Shown here piece by piece: positions 1 to 9,127 of a DNA stretch of 64,000 bases (its first letter is position 1; every line of letters begins with the position of its first letter). The stretch comes from Prevotella sp. MGM1 (GTDB lineage: Bacteria > Bacteroidota > Bacteroidia > Bacteroidales > Bacteroidaceae): assembly GCF_002933775.1 (NCBI RefSeq), contig NZ_BEWV01000206.1:62001-126000 (forward strand). The letters are read 5' to 3'. The translations under genes were made by a program, and so were the position numbers. Under the pieces are notes generated by a model. The model was not told where the DNA came from and did no database searches. It saw only the letters and a program-made list of their open reading frames with translations.

Positions 1-989
1 TCAAATATTTCAAATACCTTACGAAGGAAACCTGTTGCCAATAACATTCTACTGCTTTTTACTTTTATAGCAGTGATATTATCTTTTGCCGCAACAGCTT
101 TAATCTTACCATATTCAGTCATATTACTTATTGTCGTACCTTCGGCTTCGGGAGCCATGGTATTAAGCAATCGTACAGGTATTCCCGCATATTTTGCTGG
201 CTGGATACATGTTGGATGCAATATTTTGGCACCAAAATAGGCCAATTCCGCCGCTTCTTCAAAATGGAGTTGGTGAACAGGCTCTGTTCCTTCTACAATT
301 CGCGGATCATTATTATGCATTCCGTCTATATCTGTCCATATCTGAATTTCATCAGCACAAATGGCTGCTCCGATTAAAGATGCTGTATAATCACTGCCAC
401 CTCGTTGTAGGTTGTCGATCTCATCATAAGCATTACGGCAAATAAAACCCTGTGTAATATATACCTGCCCATCACATTCTTTTTCCAGAATAATACTTAA
501 GTTCTTCTTTATATAAGCGAGATCTGGTTCTCCATTTTTATCTGTGCGCATGAAGTCCAATGCAGAAATCAATTTTACATTAAAGCCTTTTTCTTTCATG
601 TAGTTAGCGACCATATTGGTGCTGATAATCTCTCCTTGGGCAACAATGACCTTTTCTTCAAAACTGGTGAACAATTCTTTTGTAAATGTTCGGATGAAGT
701 TGAATTCTTCTTTAAGGAAACTTCTGGTTATATCCTGCCATTCTTTTGTTTCATAAAGCTCATTTATATGAGCCATGTATTTATTTTCAAGTTTGTTTAT
801 TACCTCATTAGCTCCTTCCGGATTTTTCTTATATAAATAATCAGATATCTCAACAAGTGAATTTGTTGTGCCTGACATTGCTGATAAAACGACAAAAACG
901 GGTTCATTATAAGAAACCACAAGGTTTGTTACTTCCTTCATTCTGCTTGGGCTTCCAACCGATGTTCCCCCAAATTTCATTACTTTCAT
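1..989 (-). CDS. lysC: Aspartokinase, 3' end cut by window edge
   Basis: Phosphorylates aspartate, the first step to lysine, threonine and methionine. Read on the minus strand from the ATG at 989, the product begins MKVMKFGGTSVGS, which contains the KFGGTSV signature of the aspartokinase family. About 329 residues are visible, including the kinase-domain motif RGGSDYTA and a later stretch ending in an AKILHP motif. The C-terminal ACT regulatory part lies outside the window, so it is open whether this is a monofunctional aspartokinase or one fused to homoserine dehydrogenase. A second in-frame ATG at 980 is possible. The start is 29 bases downstream of the ftsE-like gene, so the gene is probably the distal member of the purU-his operon. 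The family call is firm; the symbol depends on the missing part. Confidence 0.9.
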   Translation of the reverse strand, partial: MKVMKFGGTSVGSPSRMKEVTNLVVSYNEPVFVVLSAMSGTTNSLVEISDYLYKKNPEGANEVINKLENKYMAHINELYETKEWQDITRSFLKEEFNFIRTFTKELFTSFEEKVIVAQGEIISTNMVANYMKEKGFNVKLISALDFMRTDKNGEPDLAYIKKNLSIILEKECDGQVYITQGFICRNAYDEIDNLQRGGSDYTASLIGAAICADEIQIWTDIDGMHNNDPRIVEGTEPVHQLHFEEAAELAYFGAKILHPTCIQPAKYAGIPVRLLNTMAPEAEGTTISNMTEYGKIKAVAAKDNITAIKVKSSRMLLATGFLRKVFEIF

Positions 990-1018
990 ATCTCTTTTAT
1001 ATTCGTTATTAATCATTA

Positions 1019-1783
1019 TTATATAGATAAATCCTCACGAGTTCCATAATCTCCGATTAAGGAACAAGGGTCGCTCGTATCGTTTTCTTCTATTGCGGAT
1101 ATTTTATTATAATCATTAGTTACTTCTTCCAAAATGCCATCAATACATCGATATACAACCCCAGGATATTTATCCAATAAAGGCATATTATGAGTGCTCA
1201 TAATAACAGATGTCCCTGTTTGGGATATTTGCCGAAGTAACGCTATTATATTTTCTGCTGTGACAGGATCCAAATTGCCGGTTGGCTCATCTGCTATTAT
1301 CAACTTTGGCTTATTCAATATCGCACGCGCAATAGCTATTCGCTGTTGTTCTCCTCCGGAAAGCTCATGTGGAAGTTTATCTGCTTTACCCTGCATTTCC
1401 ACATCAATCAAAACATCCTCTATGCGCTTATTTATTTCTTCTTTATTTTTCCATCCTGTCGCCTTTAATACAAATCTAAGATTTTGATATATGGTCCGAT
1501 CATACAGCAATTGGAAATCTTGGAATATTACTCCCATTTGACGACGCAAGGCTGGTATGTATTTTTGTTTTAACTTACATAAATCATGATTTAAGACTAT
1601 TGCATTTTCAGCTTCATCTATGTTTAACTCAAAATACAAGGATTTTAACAATGAGCTTTTACCGGAACCTACACGTCCTATTATATATATAAATTCACCT
1701 TCATCAACATGAAAGCAAATATTTTTAAGCACAGGAGTTTCCGATTGCTGATATATATTTACATTCTTATAATCTATCAACAT
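1019..1783 (-). CDS. FtsE-like ABC transporter ATP-binding protein
   Basis: A 254-residue single ABC ATPase. Visible motifs: Walker [10 protein letters not shown] near residues 36-44, Q-loop in the VIFQDF segment near 85-90, signature LSGGEQ at about 141-146, Walker B LIIADEP at about 161-167 followed by the D-loop, and the switch histidine near 198. Length and sequence resemble FtsE/LolD-type ATPases; FtsE works with the membrane protein FtsX to control cell-wall hydrolases at division. No FtsX gene is adjacent. It sits 20 bases after hisIE and 29 bases before aspartokinase, so it is probably co-transcribed with amino-acid genes unrelated to division. The ABC ATPase call is certain; FtsE rather than another short ABC ATPase is likely but not proven. 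Confidence 0.8.
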   Translation of the reverse strand: MLIDYKNVNIYQQSETPVLKNICFHVDEGEFIYIIGRVGSGKSSLLKSLYFELNIDEAENAIVLNHDLCKLKQKYIPALRRQMGVIFQDFQLLYDRTIYQNLRFVLKATGWKNKEEINKRIEDVLIDVEMQGKADKLPHELSGGEQQRIAIARAILNKPKLIIADEPTGNLDPVTAENIIALLRQISQTGTSVIMSTHNMPLLDKYPGVVYRCIDGILEEVTNDYNKISAIEENDTSDPCSLIGDYGTREDLSI

Positions 1784-1803
1784 ATTGTATCACATTATGT
1801 TAT

Positions 1804-2418
1804 TTAATGTTTATGCCAATTAGGATCGTGTCGAGTCTGAAGTTCCTTAGCTAAATCCTCGATGCGTAATCCTTTACTAGTTAATAAAACAATTAAATGA
1901 TATAACATATCCGAACCCTCATAGATAAGTCTATCATCTGTTCCATTCACAGCCTCAATGACCATTTCCAGTGCTTCTTCACCCACTTTTTGAGCCATCC
2001 TGTTCAGTCCTTCCTTAAAGAGTGAAGTCGTATAACTTCCTTCTGGCATTTCTTTATACCGCTTTTCTATAAAATCCTGAATAAAAGATAGAAACATAAT
2101 TGGCTGGTATTCATTACTCTCGCTCCAGCAAGTATCAGTTCCTTTATGGCAAACGGGACCTTGTGGATGAACTTTTATAAGTAATGCGTCATTATCACAA
2201 TCAATATTGATACTGACAAGCTTTAGATAATTACCGGATGTTTCTCCTTTCACCCATAGTTTCTGCCTGCTGCGACTAAAAAAAGTGACAAAACCGGTAT
2301 CAATGGTTTGATTATAAGCATCTTCATTCATATAACCAAGCATTAACACCTTGCTTGTTACGGCATCTTGTATTATTGCAGGGATTAGTCCCGACATCTT
2401 TTCAAAATCAATTTTCAT
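1804..2418 (-). CDS. hisIE: Bifunctional phosphoribosyl-AMP cyclohydrolase / phosphoribosyl-ATP pyrophosphatase
   Basis: Carries out steps 2 and 3 of histidine synthesis. The 204-residue protein has an N-terminal HisI cyclohydrolase domain (about 1-105), with WVKGETSG, the CDNDALL metal site and a downstream pair of cysteines in the HKGTDTCW segment. The C-terminal HisE domain (about 110-200) contains KVGEEALE and a YEGSDMLYH helix typical of the MazG-like pyrophosphatase fold. It follows hisF by 7 bases in the order hisH-hisA-hisF-hisIE, as is usual in Bacteroidetes. The domains and fusion order are clear from the sequence. Confidence 0.95.
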   Translation of the reverse strand: MKIDFEKMSGLIPAIIQDAVTSKVLMLGYMNEDAYNQTIDTGFVTFFSRSRQKLWVKGETSGNYLKLVSINIDCDNDALLIKVHPQGPVCHKGTDTCWSESNEYQPIMFLSFIQDFIEKRYKEMPEGSYTTSLFKEGLNRMAQKVGEEALEMVIEAVNGTDDRLIYEGSDMLYHLIVLLTSKGLRIEDLAKELQTRHDPNWHKH

Positions 2419-2425
2419 TTTTAAA

Positions 2426-3184
2426 TTATATACGTATATTTATACCTTCATGAATTAAATACTCTTTCAAATCTCTTATCTTAATCTCTCCAAGATGAAA
2501 AACACTTGCAGCCAAAGCAGCATCCGCATGTCCGTCTATGAATACATCCTTAAAATCCTTTTTACATCCGGCACCTCCACTTGCTATTATGGGGATAGAT
2601 AGTTTATTTGCAAGTTTATTTATTGCTTCATTCGCATAGCCTTTTTTAACACCATCATGATCCATGCTGGTAAACAATATTTCTCCCGCACCTCTTTCTT
2701 GTGCTTCATATGCCCACTCAAACAAATCACGTTCTGTTCGTTCACGACCTCCTTTTAAATAACAGAACCATCCATCCGAATCAAGTCGCGCATCAATTGC
2801 ACAAACACAGACTTGACTCCCTTTGCTTTTTGCTATGTCATCTATTAAGTCTGGATTGCGAAGCGCCGCACTATTTATACTAACCTTATCCGCTCCTGCA
2901 TCTAGTAGCCTTTCAACATCTGCCAATTCATTTATGCCTCCTCCTACTGTAAAAGGGATATTCAGTTCTTTTGCAACACGGGATACCAATTCAGTAAAGG
3001 TTTTACGCCCTTCGTAGCTGGCTGTAATATCCAAATAGACCAATTCATCCGCACCTGCTTTACAATAAGCCTTGCCCAACTCTGTCGGATCACCGATATC
3101 ACGTAATCCTACAAAATTTACGCCTTTTACAGTTATGCCATTTTTGACATCCAAGCAAGGTATTATTCTTTTTGCAAGTCCCAT
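2426..3184 (-). CDS. hisF: Imidazole glycerol phosphate synthase cyclase subunit
   Basis: This (beta/alpha)8-barrel cyclase uses ammonia from HisH to turn PRFAR into imidazole glycerol phosphate and AICAR. The 252-residue product begins with the characteristic [10 protein letters not shown], in which the Asp near residue 12 is a catalytic residue. The second conserved Asp lies in the [10 protein letters not shown] segment, and ASGGAG forms a phosphate-binding loop near the C terminus. The start overlaps the end of hisA by 22 bases, which suggests translational coupling. AICAR is also a purine intermediate, which may explain the purU gene at the head of this operon. Confidence 0.96.
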   Translation of the reverse strand: MGLAKRIIPCLDVKNGITVKGVNFVGLRDIGDPTELGKAYCKAGADELVYLDITASYEGRKTFTELVSRVAKELNIPFTVGGGINELADVERLLDAGADKVSINSAALRNPDLIDDIAKSKGSQVCVCAIDARLDSDGWFCYLKGGRERTERDLFEWAYEAQERGAGEILFTSMDHDGVKKGYANEAINKLANKLSIPIIASGGAGCKKDFKDVFIDGHADAALAASVFHLGEIKIRDLKEYLIHEGINIRI

Positions 3185-3888
3185 AATTCACTTAATTTAA
3201 TTTTTCCTTCATAAAAGGATTTACCAAAAACCACAGCCGGAATATTCTCTTTTTCCAAATCCAGTATATCATCAATACAGGACACACCACCACTGGCAAT
3301 TAAATTCAAATCAGGAAATTTACTCATAATGTCTTTATACAGTGATATTGCAGGACCTGTCAATGTTCCGTCTTTGGATATATCCGTACACAGAACATTT
3401 TTGACACCAAGATTTATATAATGCTCAAGAAAGGCCAATAGATCTATATCGGAATCCTTCTCCCAACCGTTTATTGCAATTTTTCCATTCCGAACATCGG
3501 CTCCTAAAATTATTCTATTTGCTCCATATTTAGACAACCAATCTTCAAATATACTATTATTGGTAACAGCAATTGAACCAACCGTTACCATTGATGCGCC
3601 ATTATCAAAAGCATTCTTGATATCATCGTCAGTCTTGATTCCACCACCAAAATCAATTATAAGGTTGGTGTTGTCTGTTATATCTTTTAATACTTTAATA
3701 TTTACAATGTGTCTGGCTTTGGCTCCATCCAAGTCAACAATATGTAGTCTTTTACATCCACAATCCTCAAAACATTTTGCCATATAAACAGGGTCATCAC
3801 AGTAAACGGTTTTAGTACTATAATTACCTTTTGTCAATCTGACACATTTCCCATCTATTATATCTATTGCAGGAATGAGTTGTATCAT
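3163..3888 (-). CDS. hisA: ProFAR isomerase (HisA)
   Basis: Isomerises ProFAR to PRFAR, the Amadori step of histidine synthesis. The 241-residue barrel protein starts [18 protein letters not shown], where the Asp in PAIDI is the expected catalytic base. FGGGIK and IASGGVS are the phosphate-binding loops, and LCTDISKDG contains the second catalytic Asp. It overlaps hisF by 22 bases and hisH by an ATGA-type overlap (3885-3888). Length and motifs match the family. Confidence 0.95.
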   Translation of the reverse strand: MIQLIPAIDIIDGKCVRLTKGNYSTKTVYCDDPVYMAKCFEDCGCKRLHIVDLDGAKARHIVNIKVLKDITDNTNLIIDFGGGIKTDDDIKNAFDNGASMVTVGSIAVTNNSIFEDWLSKYGANRIILGADVRNGKIAINGWEKDSDIDLLAFLEHYINLGVKNVLCTDISKDGTLTGPAISLYKDIMSKFPDLNLIASGGVSCIDDILDLEKENIPAVVFGKSFYEGKIKLSELWDLQKE

Positions 3889-4475
3889 AATTTCAAAAAA
3901 TTTTGTAGAATAACGTCACCTATATCACCACTTTTTTCCGGATGGAACTGGGTCGCATAAAAATTTCCTTTCTGTAATGCCGCACTGAAAGGTTGAATAT
4001 AATTCGCTTCAGCTATTGTCGCATCACAAATCGGTACATAATAACTATGTACAAAATATACATATTCATTATTCTCTACTCCATCAAATAGCTTCCCTTT
4101 CAAATCATATATTGAATTCCAACCAATAGCCGGTACTTTTTCTGCATGTCGCATTGGTAAAAAACGCTTTACGTCTGCGTCTATAATCCCCAAACACTCT
4201 GTATCATTCTCTTCTGAATGACGACACATCAACTGTTGTCCAATACATATGCCCAAGACCGGTTGTTTAAGTCCGGATACCACATTGTCTAAATTATATT
4301 TTCGTAAATATTCCATTGCGGTCTTAGCTTCTCCCTGTCCCGGTAATATAACCTTATCCGCACAGCATATTCTTTCCACATCATCTGTCACATATGGAGT
4401 AATTCCCAATCGCATTAACGCATTGACAACAGAATATATATTACCGGCATTATATTTTACAACGACAACATCCAT
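3885..4475 (-). CDS. hisH: Imidazole glycerol phosphate synthase glutaminase subunit
   Basis: A class I glutamine amidotransferase that supplies ammonia to HisF. The 196-residue protein has the nucleophile elbow LGICIGQQ with Cys77, and the His178/Glu180 pair in FHPEKSG; all three triad residues are present. The start overlaps the purU stop codon by one base (TAATG arrangement at 4475), and its own end overlaps hisA, so it is tightly coupled on both sides. Confidence 0.95.
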   Translation of the reverse strand: MDVVVVKYNAGNIYSVVNALMRLGITPYVTDDVERICCADKVILPGQGEAKTAMEYLRKYNLDNVVSGLKQPVLGICIGQQLMCRHSEENDTECLGIIDADVKRFLPMRHAEKVPAIGWNSIYDLKGKLFDGVENNEYVYFVHSYYVPICDATIAEANYIQPFSAALQKGNFYATQFHPEKSGDIGDVILQNFLKL

Positions 4476-5338
4476 TAGTTGAATATTATGGTTTTATTAT
4501 GATATGTGAGTATTTTTCTCTCTATATGTTTTGTTACTGCACGCGATAAAACTATTTTTTCAAGATCCCGTCCTTTCAATACAAGAGTCTCTGGGGTATC
4601 TTTATGACTGATGCGTACCACATCTTGTTCTATTATAGGCCCGGCATCCAATTCATCTGTAACATAATGACTGGTTGCACCTATTATTTTTACACCGCGC
4701 TCCCATGCCTGATGATATGGTTTCGCTCCAATAAATGCAGGTAAAAAAGAATGATGTATGTTTATGATATGATTCGGGTAAGCCTTTATCATTTCATTAC
4801 TTATTATTTGCATATAGCGGGCCAATACTATAAAGCTCACTTTTTCTTTTTTCAACAGTTCCATTTCTTCCTTTTCCACCTCTGCTTTATTGGAATGGTC
4901 CTTATTTATAGACCAAACATAATAAGGAATTTCAAACTGCTCTGCAATATATCTTAAATCCTCATGATTACTTATTATACAAGGTATATCGACATTCCAT
5001 TCACCTGCCTTATATCTTGCAAGCAAATCATAAAGGCAATGGCTCATTTTACTGACAAAAATAGCCATACGAGGACGGACATCATTAAAATACAAACTGC
5101 ATTCCATCTGATATCTTTGCGCATAGAGTGTATCTATGTATTCCTTGATTTTTTCTCTTGGAATAATAAATCTATTCAATTCCCATTCTATACGCATGAA
5201 GAAGAAGCCATCCTGTCTGTCTACATACTGATCCAAATACACAATATTACCTTGATTATCTGTTATGAATTTTGTTATCTCAGATATAATTCCCGATTGA
5301 TCCGGACAATGTAAAAGTAATATTGCAGTTGGTTTCAT
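4475..5338 (-). CDS. purU: Formyltetrahydrofolate deformylase
   Basis: Hydrolyses 10-formyl-THF to THF and formate. The 287-residue protein has an N-terminal ACT domain (about 1-85, CPDQSGIISEIT) and a C-terminal formyltransferase-fold hydrolase domain. The catalytic part shows the IINIHHSFLPAF segment with the conserved Asn and His, and ELDAGPIIEQD with the conserved Asp. It is the first gene of the operon: a TAATTTTG element sits 35-42 bases upstream and the next gene upstream ends in a strong terminator. Its position ahead of hisH is notable because HisF/HisH release AICAR, whose recycling consumes 10-formyl-THF. Confidence 0.93.
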   Translation of the reverse strand: MKPTAILLLHCPDQSGIISEITKFITDNQGNIVYLDQYVDRQDGFFFMRIEWELNRFIIPREKIKEYIDTLYAQRYQMECSLYFNDVRPRMAIFVSKMSHCLYDLLARYKAGEWNVDIPCIISNHEDLRYIAEQFEIPYYVWSINKDHSNKAEVEKEEMELLKKEKVSFIVLARYMQIISNEMIKAYPNHIINIHHSFLPAFIGAKPYHQAWERGVKIIGATSHYVTDELDAGPIIEQDVVRISHKDTPETLVLKGRDLEKIVLSRAVTKHIERKILTYHNKTIIFN

Positions 5339-5372
5339 CCTTTTTGCTTTAATTTATTATTTATTTAATTGA

Positions 5373-5404
5373 CAAAATTACAAAAAAGCAATGGAATAAA
5401 CGAA
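5373..5404 (-). promoter_or_regulatory. Promoter of the purU-his operon
   Basis: On the minus strand TAATTTTG (5373-5380) matches the Bacteroidetes -7 consensus TAnnTTTG. TTCG (5401-5404), one mismatch from the -33 element TTTG, lies exactly 20 bases upstream. The predicted start near 5367 leaves a leader of about 29 bases before purU. Confidence 0.65.
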
Positions 5405-5456
5405 TAAAAGAGAAAGAATTAAATTGTACAGATAAATATGTGGATTTTATGTAATA

Positions 5457-5492
5457 AAAGAGGGAGATCCTGATATCAGGATCTCCCTCTTT
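5457..5492 (-). terminator. Terminator of the PFOR gene
   Basis: A perfect 36-base palindrome: an 18-base arm that includes GAGGGAGATCC is repeated inverted with no extra loop, so about 16 pairs form with a four-base loop. T-rich sequence lies on both sides. It sits 22 bases after the PFOR stop and before the purU promoter. Confidence 0.85.
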
Positions 5493-5513
5493 ATAAGTAT
5501 AAGTGCTATTTAA

Positions 5514-8500
5514 TTAAGCGTTGTCACTCCAATCCATTTTAGTCATGCGCACATAGCTCTGATAACGTTTCTTTGCCATGTCTTCACAAGCCTTGAACAA
5601 GTCTGCGGCTTCATTCGGGAATTGCTTCATTACAGAAAGGAAACGAACCTCACCCTTCAGATAATCCTGGAAGTTTTCCCATGCGGGTTCTTTTGAGTCG
5701 AGAGAGAACGGATTCTTTCCTTCCTCTTCAAGAGCGGGATTATAACGCCACAAGTGCCAATATCCGCAAGCTACAGCTGCTGCCTCCTCGGCCTGAGCCT
5801 TGCCCATACCTTTCTTCAAGCCATGGTTGATACAAGGTGCATAAGCTATAATGATTGACGGTCCGGGATATGCCTCTGCCTCACGTATTGCCTTCAAACA
5901 CTGGCTCTGGTCTGCGCCCATTGCTATTTGCGCAACATATACATAACCGTAGGTCGTAGCAATCATACCGAGATCCTTTTTACGAACACGTTTACCAGAA
6001 GCAGCAAATTTAGCAATGGCACCAAGCGGTGTCGCTTTTGAAGACTGGCCACCAGTATTTGAATAAACCTCTGTATCAAGAACCAATATATTAACATCTT
6101 CACCCGATGCTATCACATGGTCAAGACCTCCATAACCGATATCGTAAGAAGCTCCATCACCACCAATTATCCATTGTGAACGCTTAACAAGATAGTGGGA
6201 AAGTTCTTTCAACTTAATACATGTTTCACAACCTTGTGATGCACCTTCCTCTATCATCGGATTGAGTTTTGCGGCGGCAGCCTTACTTGCATCAGCGTCT
6301 TCCTTGCCGTCAAGCCATTCCTGAGCGGCAGCCTTAAATTCGGCAGGAACTTTATCATCTGAAATAGCGCCGTTAAGAAGTTCTACAATGCGTGCACGCA
6401 TCTTCTTGTTAGCCAATGTCATACCGAGGCCGAACTCGCAGAAATCTTCAAACAGTGAGTTCGCCCAAGCCGGTCCCTGTCCTTTGTCATTTGTTGTATA
6501 CGGAGTTGAAGGTATGGAACCGGAATAGATTGAAGAGCAACCTGTAGCATTAGCTACAATCTCACGGTCGCCAAACAACTGTGAAATCAGTTTAACATAA
6601 GGTGTTTCACCACAACCGGAGCATGCACCGGAGAACTCAAACAGAGGTGTTGCAAACTGAGAGTTCTTGGGACTCTGTTTGATATCAACCAAATTCTGCT
6701 TACTCTTAACATTCTTAACACAATACTCCCAATTTGCGGCCTGGCCAAGTTCGCCTTCCAACGGAACCATATTAAGTGCCTTGCCTCCTGCTTTTGGATT
6801 ACCGGGACATACATCAACACAGTTTCCGCAACCCAGACAATCCATTACACCTACTTGCATACGGAACTTCATTCCTTTCAGAGCAGCCGGAGCCTTGACA
6901 TCAAGTGTTGTAGCATCGAAACCGGCAACCTCGTTCTCATCCATAACAAACGGACGGATACAAGCGTGAGGACATACATAAGCACACTTATTACACTGGA
7001 TACAGTTTTCGGGAATCCATGTTGGAACAAATGCGGCCACACCACGCTTCTCATAAGCTGATGTACCTTGAGGCCATGTTCCATCTTCAATGCCTTTAAA
7101 TGCAGATACAGGCAGCAAATCGCCATTTTGTGCATTGATAGGACGCACAACTTCATTTATGAATGCCGGATCAGCATTCTCCTTAGCTGCATCAGCAGGA
7201 AGATTTGACCATGCAGAATCGACAACCAACTCTTTATATTCACCTCCACTGTCAACAGCGGCGTAGTTCTTGTCCACAACATCCTGCCCCTTCTTGCCAT
7301 AAGACTTAACGATGAACTTCTTCATCTGCTCAACAGCCAAATCTACCGGAATAACTCCGGTAATGCGGAAAAACGCACTTTGAAGAATTGTATTAGTACG
7401 GTTGCCCAAACCAATTTCCTGCGCAATCTTTGTGGCGTTGATATAATATACCTTTATATTATTGTCCGCAAAATATTTCTTTACCTTATTAGGCAAATTA
7501 GCGGCCAATGTGTCACCTTCCCAAATCGTATTAAGCAGGAATGTTCCGTTCTTCTGCAATCCACGGGTCACATCATACATGTTTAGATATGCCTGGACAT
7601 GGCAAGCAACGAAATTGGGGGTATTAACCAAATATGTTGAACGGATAGGATTGTCACCAAAGCGCAAATGGGAACAAGTGAAACCACCGGATTTCTTAGA
7701 GTCATAAGAGAAATAAGCCTGACAATGCTTATCCGTATTATCACCGATAATCTTAACAGAGTTCTTGTTTGCTCCAACAGTACCGTCTGCACCGAGACCA
7801 TAGAATTTTGCCTCAAACATACCCTCACCGCCCAGTGCTATTTCGTCTTTCTTGGGCAAAGAAGTGAATGTCACATCATCTACGATACCGATTGTGAAAT
7901 GATTCTTCGGCTCACTAAGCGCAAGATTTTCATAAACGGATAGTATCTGTGCCGGAGTTGTATCATTAGAACCAAGACCATAACGTCCTCCAACGATAAC
8001 AGGAGCATTCTCGACACCATAGAACGCTTCCTTGACATCCAGATACAATGGTTCGCCATTGGCACCAGGTTCTTTAGTCCTGTCAAGAACAGCAATTCTT
8101 TTTGCTGTCTTTGGCACGGCTGCTAACAGGTGCTTAACAGAGAACGGACGGTAGAGGTGAACAGAAACCATTCCGACTTTCTCTCCTTGTGCGGTGAGAT
8201 GATCTATGGCTTCACGCGCTGCTTCAGTTGCCGAACCCATAAGTATGATTACGCGCTCGGCGTCTTCAGCACCATAGTAATTGAACAAACCGTATTTACG
8301 TCCTGTAATCTCAGAGATTTTGTCCATGTATTCTTCAACGATAGCAGGAACTGAATCATAGTAAGAATTACATGACTCACGGTGTGCAAAGAATGTATCA
8401 GGATTCTCTGCCATACCACGAGCAACAGGACGCTCGGGGGTCAATGCGCGGTGACGGAATTCCGACAAGGCATCTTGGTCTACCAGAGGAGCCAGATCTT

Positions 8501-9071
8501 CATTTTCCAACATCTCAATTTTCTGAATTTCATGAGATGTACGGAAACCGTCAAAGAAGTTCAAGAACGGTACACGGCTCTTGATCGTTGCCAAATGAGC
8601 GACACCGGCCAAGTCCATAACTTCCTGTACAGAACCTTCCGCCAACATGGCAAATCCTGTCTGACGGCAAGACATCACATCCTGATGGTCGCCGAAAATA
8701 CAAAGAGAATGTGAGGCCAAAGTACGTGCAGACACATGGAAAACACAAGGAAGGAACTCACCTGCAATCTTATACATATTCGGAATCATAAGCAGGAGGC
8801 CCTGTGATGCCGTATATGTAGAAGTCAGAGCACCGGCTTGCAAAGAACCATGAACAGCACCGGCAGCACCACCTTCCGACTGCATCTCCTGTACGAGAAC
8901 TGTTTCTCCAAAAATATTCTTACGACCTTGTGCGGCCCATTCATCCACATACTCAGCCATTGTTGAAGACGGAGTAATGGGGTAGATGGCAGCCACTTCT
9001 GAAAACATATACGAGATATGCGCAGCGGCTTGATTACCATCACATGTGATAAACTTTTTTTGTTTTGCCAT
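5514..9071 (-). CDS. nifJ: Pyruvate:ferredoxin (flavodoxin) oxidoreductase, single-chain
   Basis: Decarboxylates pyruvate to acetyl-CoA and CO2 while reducing ferredoxin or flavodoxin, the central anaerobic pyruvate reaction. The 1185-residue protein has the full fused order: an N-terminal pyrimidine-binding domain, the gamma domain, and a two-[4Fe-4S] ferredoxin-like insert. The insert shows CIQCNKCAYVCPHAC near 689 and CLGCGNCVDVCPGNP near 745. The C-terminal TPP domain has GDGASYDIGYGG near 974, and CSGCGETPY supplies part of a third cluster. Length matches the family (about 1170-1200). Codon usage is more GC-rich and regular than its neighbours, as expected for a highly expressed gene. 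A clear promoter was not found in the 56 bases upstream, so it may also be read through from the ATPase gene. Confidence 0.97.
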   Translation of the reverse strand: MAKQKKFITCDGNQAAAHISYMFSEVAAIYPITPSSTMAEYVDEWAAQGRKNIFGETVLVQEMQSEGGAAGAVHGSLQAGALTSTYTASQGLLLMIPNMYKIAGEFLPCVFHVSARTLASHSLCIFGDHQDVMSCRQTGFAMLAEGSVQEVMDLAGVAHLATIKSRVPFLNFFDGFRTSHEIQKIEMLENEDLAPLVDQDALSEFRHRALTPERPVARGMAENPDTFFAHRESCNSYYDSVPAIVEEYMDKISEITGRKYGLFNYYGAEDAERVIILMGSATEAAREAIDHLTAQGEKVGMVSVHLYRPFSVKHLLAAVPKTAKRIAVLDRTKEPGANGEPLYLDVKEAFYGVENAPVIVGGRYGLGSNDTTPAQILSVYENLALSEPKNHFTIGIVDDVTFTSLPKKDEIALGGEGMFEAKFYGLGADGTVGANKNSVKIIGDNTDKHCQAYFSYDSKKSGGFTCSHLRFGDNPIRSTYLVNTPNFVACHVQAYLNMYDVTRGLQKNGTFLLNTIWEGDTLAANLPNKVKKYFADNNIKVYYINATKIAQEIGLGNRTNTILQSAFFRITGVIPVDLAVEQMKKFIVKSYGKKGQDVVDKNYAAVDSGGEYKELVVDSAWSNLPADAAKENADPAFINEVVRPINAQNGDLLPVSAFKGIEDGTWPQGTSAYEKRGVAAFVPTWIPENCIQCNKCAYVCPHACIRPFVMDENEVAGFDATTLDVKAPAALKGMKFRMQVGVMDCLGCGNCVDVCPGNPKAGGKALNMVPLEGELGQAANWEYCVKNVKSKQNLVDIKQSPKNSQFATPLFEFSGACSGCGETPYVKLISQLFGDREIVANATGCSSIYSGSIPSTPYTTNDKGQGPAWANSLFEDFCEFGLGMTLANKKMRARIVELLNGAISDDKVPAEFKAAAQEWLDGKEDADASKAAAAKLNPMIEEGASQGCETCIKLKELSHYLVKRSQWIIGGDGASYDIGYGGLDHVIASGEDVNILVLDTEVYSNTGGQSSKATPLGAIAKFAASGKRVRKKDLGMIATTYGYVYVAQIAMGADQSQCLKAIREAEAYPGPSIIIAYAPCINHGLKKGMGKAQAEEAAAVACGYWHLWRYNPALEEEGKNPFSLDSKEPAWENFQDYLKGEVRFLSVMKQFPNEAADLFKACEDMAKKRYQSYVRMTKMDWSDNA

Positions 9072-9127
9072 TTTAATAGATAAAATATTTAAATGAATAA
9101 TTTATTTAATTGATACTTGTTTTATTT

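Noticed and set aside
6587..8748. Many ORFs of 65-110 codons on both strands inside the PFOR gene
   Set aside because: They are shadows of the long, highly biased coding sequence and encode nothing recognisable.
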